A model generated the notes under the pieces. It was not told the DNA's origin. It saw nothing but the letters and a program-made list of their open reading frames with translations, and did no database searches. Made by a program: the position numbers and the translations under genes. From Rhodoferax sp. (lineage in GTDB: Bacteria; Pseudomonadota; Gammaproteobacteria; Burkholderiales; Burkholderiaceae_C), in assembly GCA_021731215.1 (NCBI GenBank), contig JAKFXU010000474.1, positions 1 through 6,247 on the forward strand: a DNA stretch of 6,247 bases. Direction: 5' to 3'. Of the stretch, positions 1 through 5,390 are shown one piece after another; position 1 is the first letter of the stretch; each line of letters begins with the position of its first letter.

Positions 1-215
1 TGACCGCTGCGGTGCGCAAGTTCATGGCGCAAAACCCCGACAAGTTTGACCCGCGCGACTGGCTCAAGCCGGCCCGTGAAGCCGCCAAGCAGATTTGCAA
101 ACAGCGCTATCTCCAGTTTGGCTGCGAAGGCCAGGCCGCCAAGATCAAGAGCCACAGCCTGTTCATGGTGGCCGGGCAATATGCCCGCGGCGAACTGGCG
201 CAAGTGGTGCAGTAA
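1..215 (+). CDS. fba: Class II fructose-bisphosphate aldolase, C-terminal fragment (5' end outside window)
   Basis: This is the last 70 codons of a gene that begins upstream of the window; the reading frame is set by codons starting at position 3 and ends with TAA at 213-215. The enzyme cleaves fructose 1,6-bisphosphate to glyceraldehyde 3-phosphate and dihydroxyacetone phosphate (reversibly) in the cytoplasm. Recognition rests on the C-terminal tail typical of the Calvin-cycle-type class II enzymes: a DPRDWLKPAREA stretch, then RYLQFGCEGQAAKIK, and a closing ARGELAQVV. Full-length members are about 350 residues, so roughly a fifth is visible, and the zinc-binding and catalytic residues lie outside the window. 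A strong hairpin terminator follows 10 bp after the stop, so this gene ends its own transcription unit. The symbol could equally be fbaA or cbbA; the fragment cannot decide. Confidence 0.88.
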   Translation, partial: TAAVRKFMAQNPDKFDPRDWLKPAREAAKQICKQRYLQFGCEGQAAKIKSHSLFMVAGQYARGELAQVVQ

Positions 216-224
216 GCGCCGCGT

Positions 225-259
225 GGCCGGCGGCACCCTCGTGCCCCGGCCTTCCTTTC
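225..259 (+). terminator. Intrinsic terminator of fba
   Basis: GGCCGG (225-230) pairs with CCGGCC (246-251), and GGCAC (232-236) pairs with GTGCC (241-245). This gives an 11-bp stem with one bulged C at 231 and a CCTC loop. A pyrimidine run, TTCCTTTC (252-259), follows. It lies 10 bp after the fba stop and should separate fba from the downstream gene. Confidence 0.85.
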
Positions 260-298
260 GTCACGCCACTGCCATCTCACCCGCATCAACCAGTCGTT

Positions 299-328
299 TT
301 GCAGCAGTGCCCTTCGCCGTAGCAAAAT
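299..328 (+). promoter_or_regulatory. Weak candidate promoter for the 334-1233 gene
   Basis: TTGCAG at 299-304 and CAAAAT at 323-328 are 18 bp apart and resemble -35 and -10 boxes (about 3/6 and 4/6 matches). Transcription from here would begin at or next to the ATG at 334, giving a leaderless or near-leaderless mRNA. That would fit the lack of a Shine-Dalgarno sequence before that ATG. The matches are weak and this is inference. Confidence 0.22.
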
Positions 329-333
329 TAGCG

Positions 334-1233
334 ATGCAGCTCGACATTTTTGAGCACAGCCGCGATGTCATGCTGCGCAATGATGTGCTGCTGGCGCTGG
401 AACAGCACGATGCAACGCGCTCGCGAGCCGCCTGGCAAACGCTGCATCAAGAGTACGCCCAGGATGAATCGCTGCCGGCATTGCTCACACTGACCGAGGC
501 GCTTGAGGCGCGCGCCCGGCAGGCCTTGCAGCGGGAGCTGTTTGCCGACCACCCGGCGTTGCGTCGGGCCAGACTGGCGCTGCAAGACGCCACCGCGCCG
601 GCTGCGCTGCGCCTGATGGGACAAATGGGTGCGGCGCTCTGGCTGCGTCCATTCTGGCAAGACCTGGCACAACGCGGCTCGCATTTGCCCTTTCGCGCCG
701 ACTCGGAGCAGGACCATGCAGCGCCGATGCTGTTGCAGATGGGAGACTGGCAGGGCGCGCTGGACGCCGTGGCGCGCATTGAATCCTGGCGGCGCATTCC
801 AGCGCCGCTGGCCTGGATGACGCAGGCCAAACTGCATCTGTACGGCCTGCAGGCCACCTGGGGACTGCTGGCGGAGCTGGCATGGCTGTCGCCGAACCGG
901 CTGGATGCGCTGGTGCGGCACGCCCCCGAACCAAGCTTGCAGCGGCTCAAAGACCAGTTTGACGCCGAGTTTGAGGCCGCCTCTGACCCGACCGATGCAG
1001 CGGCTGAGCTGTCCTGGTTTCCCGCCTGGCTGCTGACTGAACGGCCGCAGTTGGTGGCCGCCCTGGCGCAGGCGCAAGCCTCGCTGCACAGCGCGCCCGA
1101 GCAGGCCATGCGGCTGCTGGTCAATCTCCTGGGTTTGGAACGCCAGGGGCGCCACCATGACATCGTGCGCCAGCGCAAGAGCCTGCGTGACCTCAATCCC
1201 TGGCTGTACGGCGCGTATATGAAGACGCGTTGA
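334..1233 (+). CDS. Conserved hypothetical helical-repeat (TPR-like) protein
   Basis: This encodes 299 residues of unknown function. The open frame extends upstream to position 46, but that would overlap fba in another frame and cross its terminator. I chose the ATG at 334 because the sequence from MQLDIFEHSRDVMLRND onward reads as genuine protein, while the residues before it look like translated non-coding DNA. A GTG at 307 is an alternative. No clear Shine-Dalgarno sequence precedes 334. The protein has no signal peptide or membrane segment, so it is probably cytoplasmic. It is rich in Ala, Leu, Arg and Trp and appears almost wholly alpha-helical. Segments such as MLLQMGDWQGALDAVARIE (about residues 131-149), followed by another helix pair, resemble tetratricopeptide hairpins, but I cannot assign defined repeats. 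Its place between fba and purC is not informative about role. Confidence 0.75.
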   Translation: MQLDIFEHSRDVMLRNDVLLALEQHDATRSRAAWQTLHQEYAQDESLPALLTLTEALEARARQALQRELFADHPALRRARLALQDATAPAALRLMGQMGAALWLRPFWQDLAQRGSHLPFRADSEQDHAAPMLLQMGDWQGALDAVARIESWRRIPAPLAWMTQAKLHLYGLQATWGLLAELAWLSPNRLDALVRHAPEPSLQRLKDQFDAEFEAASDPTDAAAELSWFPAWLLTERPQLVAALAQAQASLHSAPEQAMRLLVNLLGLERQGRHHDIVRQRKSLRDLNPWLYGAYMKTR

Positions 1234-1308
1234 GGGCGGCAGCCATCGCCAAAGCCCCCTTTCTTCGTCGTTGCAAGGAGCGCAGCAACGCTGCCATCAA
1301 GGCGCCGC

Positions 1309-1334
1309 AGACGGCGACACTCGGTCGCTGTTTT
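1309..1334 (+). terminator. Candidate intrinsic terminator after the helical-repeat gene
   Basis: GCGAC (1314-1318) and GTCGC (1324-1328) form a stem around a 5-nt loop ACTCG. It extends outward through C1312-G1330, a G-U wobble and A1311-U1331, and is followed directly by TTTT (1331-1334). It lies about 80 bp after the 334-1233 stop and just upstream of the vapB promoter region. The stem is moderate and the T-run short, so the call is tentative. Confidence 0.45.
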
Positions 1335-1344
1335 GCGGCATAAT
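1314..1344 (+). promoter_or_regulatory. Candidate vapBC(-purC) promoter
   Basis: CATAAT at 1339-1344 matches the -10 consensus at 5 of 6 positions and stands out in GC-rich surroundings. A poor -35 candidate, GCGACA at 1314-1319, lies 19 bp upstream. Predicted transcription start is near 1351, at the left arm of the inverted repeat described separately. It is the best promoter candidate ahead of vapB. Confidence 0.4.
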
Positions 1345-1350
1345 TGTTTT

Positions 1351-1369
1351 ATACACATCCAAGGTGTAT
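1351..1369 (+). promoter_or_regulatory. Inverted repeat, probable VapB/VapBC operator
   Basis: ATACAC (1351-1356) and GTGTAT (1364-1369) are perfect inverted repeats separated by 7 bp. Two further outward pairs (T1349-A1371, T1348-A1372) match after a single mismatch. The element lies between the -10 box and the vapB start, where binding of VapB or the VapBC complex would block transcription, as is usual for type II toxin-antitoxin operons. Position and symmetry are seen directly; binding is inferred. Confidence 0.5.
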
Positions 1370-1386
1370 GAATTGAAGGAATGGCC

Positions 1387-1755
1387 ATGGACACCCGCAC
1401 CAACATCGTAATTGACGACGAGCTCATCAAACTGGCCATGGCGCGCGCCCGGGTCACGACCAAAAAGGCCGCGGTGGAAGCGGCCCTCAAGGCCTATGTG
1501 CGCAAGCCGGATTATTCGGCCCTGTTGGCGTTGCAGGCCATGAACCCGATTGACCCGGACTACGACCCCCGGGGGCCCTATGGCCTGACGCCGGAGGCAC
1601 TGGAGCGCCGGGGTTGGCATACATTCAAGGATGCCCGTGACGCTTTGGATCGGCAATCTGAAGAACTCCGCGCCGAACCGGTTAAAAAATCCAGCAAAGC
1701 TGTCAAAGCTGCACCAGGCAGGAGTCGAAAGAGCCGTGAACTTGATGCAGCATGA
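1387..1755 (+). CDS. vapB: VapB-family type II antitoxin with extended C-terminus
   Basis: This is the antitoxin of a VapBC pair, expected to bind and neutralise the adjacent VapC and to repress the operon through its DNA-binding N-terminus. Residues 1-39 have the VapB pattern: a short strand (TNIVI, 5-9), DDELIKLAMA forming a first helix, then TKKAAVEAALKAYVR (25-39) forming a second, as in the DUF2191/VapB ribbon-helix-helix-like group. Residues 43-63 (YSALLAL to DYDPRG) match the region that usually follows. An AAGGA at 1376-1380 lies 6 bp before the ATG at 1387, the better start; the in-frame ATG at 1381 directly abuts it and would add two residues. The product is 122 residues, longer than common VapB proteins of about 60-90, and ends in a Lys/Arg/Ser-rich tail (about 98-117). 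Its TGA overlaps the vapC ATG by 4 bp. Confidence 0.85.
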   Translation: MDTRTNIVIDDELIKLAMARARVTTKKAAVEAALKAYVRKPDYSALLALQAMNPIDPDYDPRGPYGLTPEALERRGWHTFKDARDALDRQSEELRAEPVKKSSKAVKAAPGRSRKSRELDAA

Positions 1756-2150
1756 TTGCCGATACCTCGGCCTGGATTGAGCTGCTGCGCACTAGCGGCT
1801 CACCCGCACATTTGCGGCTGCAACGGGCTTTGCACGATGCTGAAACTTGCTGGGTACCCGAGGTGGTTTATCGCGAGGTGTTGCAAGGCGCCAGGAGCGT
1901 GCAGCACTTTATCGAAATGCAGAAATTGCTCGACACCCTGCCGGCCTATGTCAGCGCTGACCCGCTGCAATTGGCGCGCAGTGCCTCTCTGTTGTATGCC
2001 CGCTGCCGATGGCAGGGGCTCAAGCCGCTCAACTCGAATGACTGCCTGGTCGCAGCCTGTGCGATCGAAGCTGATGAACCCTTGCTGGCGCGAGATAGTG
2101 ATTTCGAAAAAATTGCCCGCATTGAACCCCAACTGAAATTAATCCTATGA
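1752..2150 (+). CDS. vapC: VapC-family PIN-domain ribonuclease toxin
   Basis: A 132-residue PIN-domain protein, close to the usual VapC length. VapC toxins are Mg/Mn-dependent endoribonucleases that stop translation, often by cutting tRNA or rRNA, when free of VapB. The acidic residues expected at the active site are present: D4 in MIADTSAW, E42 in [10 protein letters not shown]97 in NSNDCLVAA, and D115/D117 in [10 protein letters not shown]. No active-site position is lost, so the toxin looks intact. The start overlaps the vapB stop (ATGA, 1752-1755), the classic coupling of a toxin to its antitoxin. Its own TGA overlaps the next start in the same way, at 2147-2150, so the toxin gene is also coupled to purC. 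The target RNA cannot be told from sequence. Confidence 0.92.
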   Translation: MIADTSAWIELLRTSGSPAHLRLQRALHDAETCWVPEVVYREVLQGARSVQHFIEMQKLLDTLPAYVSADPLQLARSASLLYARCRWQGLKPLNSNDCLVAACAIEADEPLLARDSDFEKIARIEPQLKLIL

Positions 2151-3106
2151 ATCCGTCCCCCTCCAACTCCGCTGTGCCCCCGTTGGCTGCCCCACTGGCC
2201 CTGCACACTTCCATGCTGACCTCCTTGCCGCTGCTGGCCCGTGGCAAGGTGCGCGACAATTACGCCGTCGGAGACGACCGCATCCTGATGGTCGCCAGCG
2301 ACCGCCTGAGCGCATTTGACGTCATCATGGGCGAGCCCATACCCGGCAAGGGCGCGCTGCTGACGCAGATGGCGCTGTTCTGGTTTGCCAAACTCGGCCC
2401 AGGGGGTTTGAACATCTGCCCGATCCACCTCACCGGCGACGCGCCCGAAAGCGTGGTGACGCCGGTTGAAATACCGCAGGTGGTGGGCCGCTCGATGCTG
2501 GTCAAGCGCCTGAAACCACTGCCCGTGGAAGCGGTGGTGCGCGGTTATCTGGCCGGCAGCGGCTGGAAGGAATACCAGGAGAACCAGGCGATCTGCGGCG
2601 TCAAGCTGCCACCTGGGCTGAAGAACGCCTCCAAGTTGCCTGCGCCGATCTACACGCCAGCGGCCAAGGCTGCGGTCGGCGACCATGACGAGAACATCAC
2701 CTTCGAGCAGACGGTGGCGATGATCGGCCTCGATCTGGCCACCCGCATTCGCGACGTCAGCATCCGGCTCTACCAGGCCGCCAGCGAGATCGCTGCGACC
2801 AAGGGCATCATCATTGCCGACACCAAATTTGAATTCGGTCTGGATCAGGATGGCACGCTGACGCTGATGGATGAGGTGCTGACGCCCGACTCGTCACGTT
2901 TCTGGCCGGCCGAGAGCTATCAGGAAGGCATCAATCCACCCAGCTATGACAAGCAGTTTGTGCGCGACTGGCTGGAAGGCGCACAGGTCGACGGCAAGCC
3001 CTGGAGCAAAACGCCGCCCGCACCGCGCGTGCCCAATGAAATCATTGCCAAGACCGCAGCCAAGTACCAGGAAGCGCTGCAGCGCTTGACAGGCCGTCCG
3101 GCGTAA
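2147..3106 (+). CDS. purC: Phosphoribosylaminoimidazole-succinocarboxamide synthase (SAICAR synthetase)
   Basis: This cytoplasmic enzyme joins aspartate to CAIR using ATP, giving SAICAR, in de novo purine synthesis. The 319-residue product carries the family signatures: GKVRDNY (33-39), [11 protein letters not shown] (51-61), [10 protein letters not shown] (131-140), [10 protein letters not shown] ending at residue 231 (second SAICAR synthetase signature), and [12 protein letters not shown] (242-253). It is of the longer ~300-residue type rather than the ~240-residue E. coli type. The start used is the ATG at 2147, inside the vapC stop. An in-frame ATG at 2213 would delete the N-terminal 22 residues. 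Neither has a good Shine-Dalgarno sequence, which fits translation by coupling to vapC. Near residues 83-93 the loop ([11 protein letters not shown]) seems a few residues longer than I recall in relatives. purE and purK, which often follow in related genomes, are not downstream. Confidence 0.96.
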   Translation: MNPSPSNSAVPPLAAPLALHTSMLTSLPLLARGKVRDNYAVGDDRILMVASDRLSAFDVIMGEPIPGKGALLTQMALFWFAKLGPGGLNICPIHLTGDAPESVVTPVEIPQVVGRSMLVKRLKPLPVEAVVRGYLAGSGWKEYQENQAICGVKLPPGLKNASKLPAPIYTPAAKAAVGDHDENITFEQTVAMIGLDLATRIRDVSIRLYQAASEIAATKGIIIADTKFEFGLDQDGTLTLMDEVLTPDSSRFWPAESYQEGINPPSYDKQFVRDWLEGAQVDGKPWSKTPPAPRVPNEIIAKTAAKYQEALQRLTGRPA

Positions 3107-3178
3107 TGAAAAGGTGAGGCTGCGGGTTCGGGAGCAAACCGCTCACTGCATCGACCTCGTCGCAGCGCCCACGCCCTC

Positions 3179-4717
3179 ATGCCCGCCATCGCCGCCTTCT
3201 TCCTCATCGCTCTACCCTGGCTCAACCCGTTTTCGCCCGGGCCCTCGGCGGCCGTGGTGCCGCTGTTGTTCTCCTGGGCCTGCGCCGCCGCGTTGATCGG
3301 GGTTGCTTGCTTGGCGCCGCAGCGGCCTTGGGGCGCTCGGCTGGTGGATGCCACGGCGCTCGCCTGGCTGGCTGCCGCCTTGCTCAGCGCCGCTCTGGGT
3401 TTGCTGCAATATGTTGGCGCCACCGCCGTGTTTGGGCCCTGGGTCAACAGCACCGGCTTGGGTGAGGCGTTTGCCAATTTGCGCCAGCGTAACCAGTTTG
3501 CCAGCCTGACCAATATCGGGCTGCTGGCCTTGCTGTGGTGGGCGGCGCAGGGGCAGGCGGGGCGTCGGTTGCCGGGCAGCTCGGCCCATCTGGCCGGCGG
3601 GTCCTGGCCCACCGCAGTGCTGGTGGCGCTGGCGCTGCTGCTCGGGGCCGGCAATGCGGCCTCGTCCTCGCGCACCGGTCTGCTTCAGTTGGGGCTGGTG
3701 CTGGCACTGGCGCTGGTGTGGGGTCAATGGCGTGCGCCGCACGCGCGCCGGGTGCTGCTGGCGGCGCTGCTGGGCTACACGGTGGCTTCGTTGGCGCTGC
3801 CCTGGCTGGCCGGGCTTGATCCGCTGTCAGCCGGTGCCTGGGCTCGGCTGCGCGCCGGCGATGACGCCTGCGCCAGCCGCCTGACGCTGTGGGGCAATGT
3901 GCTGCACCTGATCACGCAAAAGCCCTGGCTCGGCTGGGGCTGGGGCGAGCTGGACTACGCTCACTTCATCACGCTGTACCCCGGCGCGCGTTTTTGCGAC
4001 ATTCTGGACAATGCCCATAACCTGCCGCTGCAACTGGCGGTGGAACTCGGCGTGCCGGCGGCGCTGGCGGCCTGCGGCGCCGGGCTGTGGCTGCTGTGGC
4101 GCGCGCGGCCCTGGCGTGAGCGCGACGCCACGCGCCAGTTGGCGTGGGGCGTGCTGGCGGTGATTTTGCTGCACAGCCTGCTGGAATATCCGCTCTGGTA
4201 TGGCCCGTTCCAGATGGCGGCAGGCCTGTGCGTCTGGCTGTTGTGGCGCCGCCCGCAAACTTGGCCGGCGGCCGGCGCGGTGGCGTCGTCGGTCGCGCTG
4301 GTCGGGTCGGCGGCGGTCGCGCTGATGGCAGTGGCGGCGCTCGGCTACGCCGCCTGGGACTATCAGCGCATCAGCCAGATTTACCGGATTCCCGCCATGC
4401 GTTGGGCGCCGTATCGCGAGCAAACGCTGGAGAAAATTGGGGCTTCGTGGTTGTTCCGGCATCAGGTGCGCTTTGCCGAGCTCACCACCACGCCCGTGAC
4501 GCCCGACAACGCGGCCCGGTTGCGGGCGCTGGCGCTGACGCTGCTGCACTTTTCACCGGAACCACGCGTGGTGGAGGCACTGCTTGAGAGCGCCGCGCTG
4601 CTCGGCTTGGAGGACGAGGTGCGGTTCTATCAGGCACGCTACCAGGCGGCGTTTCCAGAGCAGCAGGCGCGCTGGGCCAGGAACAACGGGCTATCAGACG
4701 CCGCTAACCGGCAATGA
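3179..4717 (+). CDS. PglL/Wzy-family O-oligosaccharyltransferase (O-antigen ligase-like) membrane protein
   Basis: A 512-residue inner-membrane protein with about ten hydrophobic segments (for example near 24-43, 57-79, 146-181, 192-211, 285-307, 321-355 and 368-392). Domain order fits PglL-type enzymes, which move lipid-linked glycans onto pilin or other periplasmic proteins. The PglL N-terminal region includes NPFSPGP (16-22) and [12 protein letters not shown] (99-110). The Wzy_C ligase region includes SSSRTGLL (162-169), [21 protein letters not shown] (from 234) and [15 protein letters not shown], where H280 sits at the position of the functionally important histidine. The C-terminal 'Wzy_C_2' part has [14 protein letters not shown] and then a helical soluble tail (about 405-500). 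The ATG at 3179 is the only ATG that fits and has no strong ribosome site. It lies 72 bp after purC with no clear promoter or terminator between. No pilin or glycan-synthesis gene is nearby, so an O-antigen ligase or polymerase role remains possible. Confidence 0.82.
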   Translation: MPAIAAFFLIALPWLNPFSPGPSAAVVPLLFSWACAAALIGVACLAPQRPWGARLVDATALAWLAAALLSAALGLLQYVGATAVFGPWVNSTGLGEAFANLRQRNQFASLTNIGLLALLWWAAQGQAGRRLPGSSAHLAGGSWPTAVLVALALLLGAGNAASSSRTGLLQLGLVLALALVWGQWRAPHARRVLLAALLGYTVASLALPWLAGLDPLSAGAWARLRAGDDACASRLTLWGNVLHLITQKPWLGWGWGELDYAHFITLYPGARFCDILDNAHNLPLQLAVELGVPAALAACGAGLWLLWRARPWRERDATRQLAWGVLAVILLHSLLEYPLWYGPFQMAAGLCVWLLWRRPQTWPAAGAVASSVALVGSAAVALMAVAALGYAAWDYQRISQIYRIPAMRWAPYREQTLEKIGASWLFRHQVRFAELTTTPVTPDNAARLRALALTLLHFSPEPRVVEALLESAALLGLEDEVRFYQARYQAAFPEQQARWARNNGLSDAANRQ

Positions 4718-5192
4718 AGCTGCCCGACTTGCCGCCGTGCTTTTGCAGCAGACGCACCTCGGTGATGGTCATGCCGCGATCGACCGCCTTGCACATGTCG
4801 TAAATGGTGAGCAGCGCCACTTGCACGGCGTTCAGGGCTTCCATCTCGACGCCGGTCGGGCCCACCGTTTCCACCGTGGCCGTGCAATACACGCTGGCGG
4901 TCTTGCTCGCGTCGGTGGGGGTTGCTTCAAACTCCAGCGCCACCCGGGTCAGGGCCAGCGGGTGGCACAGCGGAATCAGCTCGCTGGTTTTCTTGGCGGC
5001 CATGATGCCGGCAATGCGCGCAATGCCCAGCACGTCGCCTTTCTTGGCGCTGCCGGCTTCGATAACGGCGAGCGTGCTGGCCAGCATTTCAATGCGGCCG
5101 CCGGCCACTGCAATGCGGTGCGTGCTGGCCTTGGCGGCCACGTCCACCATATGGGCCTGGCCCTGGGCGTCGAAATGGGTGAGAGAGCTCAT
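4704..5192 (-). CDS. moaC: Cyclic pyranopterin monophosphate synthase (molybdenum cofactor synthesis)
   Basis: MoaC converts the MoaA product, 3',8-cyclo-7,8-dihydro-GTP, into cyclic pyranopterin monophosphate, the first stable intermediate of molybdenum cofactor. The 162-residue product matches the family end to end and is of normal length: [15 protein letters not shown] at the start, K51 within [15 protein letters not shown] (70-79), the stretch [14 protein letters not shown] (110-123), and [13 protein letters not shown] (129-141), whose D132 and K135 align with the catalytic Asp128 and Lys131 of the E. coli enzyme. It ends HGGKSGSF. The ATG is at 5192-5190; no strong Shine-Dalgarno precedes it. 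It is divergent from the M48 protease gene, and its stop (TAG, 4706-4704) lies inside the 3' end of the convergent membrane ligase gene. No other moa genes are present here. Confidence 0.97.
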   Translation of the reverse strand: MSSLTHFDAQGQAHMVDVAAKASTHRIAVAGGRIEMLASTLAVIEAGSAKKGDVLGIARIAGIMAAKKTSELIPLCHPLALTRVALEFEATPTDASKTASVYCTATVETVGPTGVEMEALNAVQVALLTIYDMCKAVDRGMTITEVRLLQKHGGKSGSFIAG

Positions 5193-5390
5193 GGGGAATT
5201 GGTTACAGTTGAAGCGTTAACAGGGGCCGCGTTGACCGAACGTTTATATCAATGCGGCATCATACGATGCACGGCGGCCCCCGCCTCCCTCGGTTCGGAC
5301 CAAACCCCCTTTCAGCCTGCGGTACTCATCTTGATCAAGCCACTCCAGTCCAAGCGGGCGTCAGCCCCGTTCCCTACAGCGTTGAAAGCG
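5193..5390. promoter_or_regulatory. Divergent intergenic region between moaC and the M48 protease gene
   Basis: About 200 bp holding both upstream regions. On the plus strand TTGACC (5232-5237) matches the -35 consensus at 5 of 6 positions, but the best -10 candidate (CATCAT, 5258-5263) is 20 bp away. On the minus strand TATAAA (complement of 5243-5248) is a good -10 for moaC, without a matching -35. The AT-rich patch 5243-5250 stands out from the GC-rich surroundings, so overlapping divergent promoters are plausible. I see no molybdenum-cofactor riboswitch fold by eye. Confidence 0.3.

Noticed and set aside
46..333. N-terminal extension of the helical-repeat gene overlapping fba
   Set aside because: It runs in another frame through the fba coding end and across a strong terminator; the translated sequence is Arg/Pro/Ala-rich and does not look like protein. 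The ATG at 334 is a much better start.
1238..1295. Nested inverted repeats GGCAGC/GCTGCC and CGTTGC/GCAACG downstream of the helical-repeat gene, considered as a mobile repeat or terminator
   Set aside because: Stems are only 6 bp with long loops and no T-run, and no second copy is present in the window; chance is likely in GC-rich DNA.
447..1490. 347-codon minus-strand open frame
   Set aside because: It lies antisense to the helical-repeat gene and vapB and crosses their regulatory region. Its composition (Arg, Ser, Ala, Cys-rich) is typical of a GC-rich shadow frame, with no recognisable domain.
2113..2143. Possible purC promoter within vapC (TTGCCC and ATTAAT)
   Set aside because: Matches are poor, spacing is about 19 bp, and the start site would fall at or inside the purC start codon.
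1946..2686. 246-codon minus-strand open frame opposite vapC/purC
   Set aside because: Its His/Gln/Arg-rich translation mirrors the codon bias of purC on the other strand; no family resemblance.
3107..3178. Possible terminator or promoter between purC and the membrane ligase
   Set aside because: Only a 4-bp GGTT/AACC pairing is visible, with no T-run and no recognisable -35/-10 pair.
2944..4549. Several long minus-strand frames opposite the membrane ligase
   Set aside because: All are low-complexity Arg/Gln/Pro/Ala translations, expected opposite a GC-rich membrane-protein gene.
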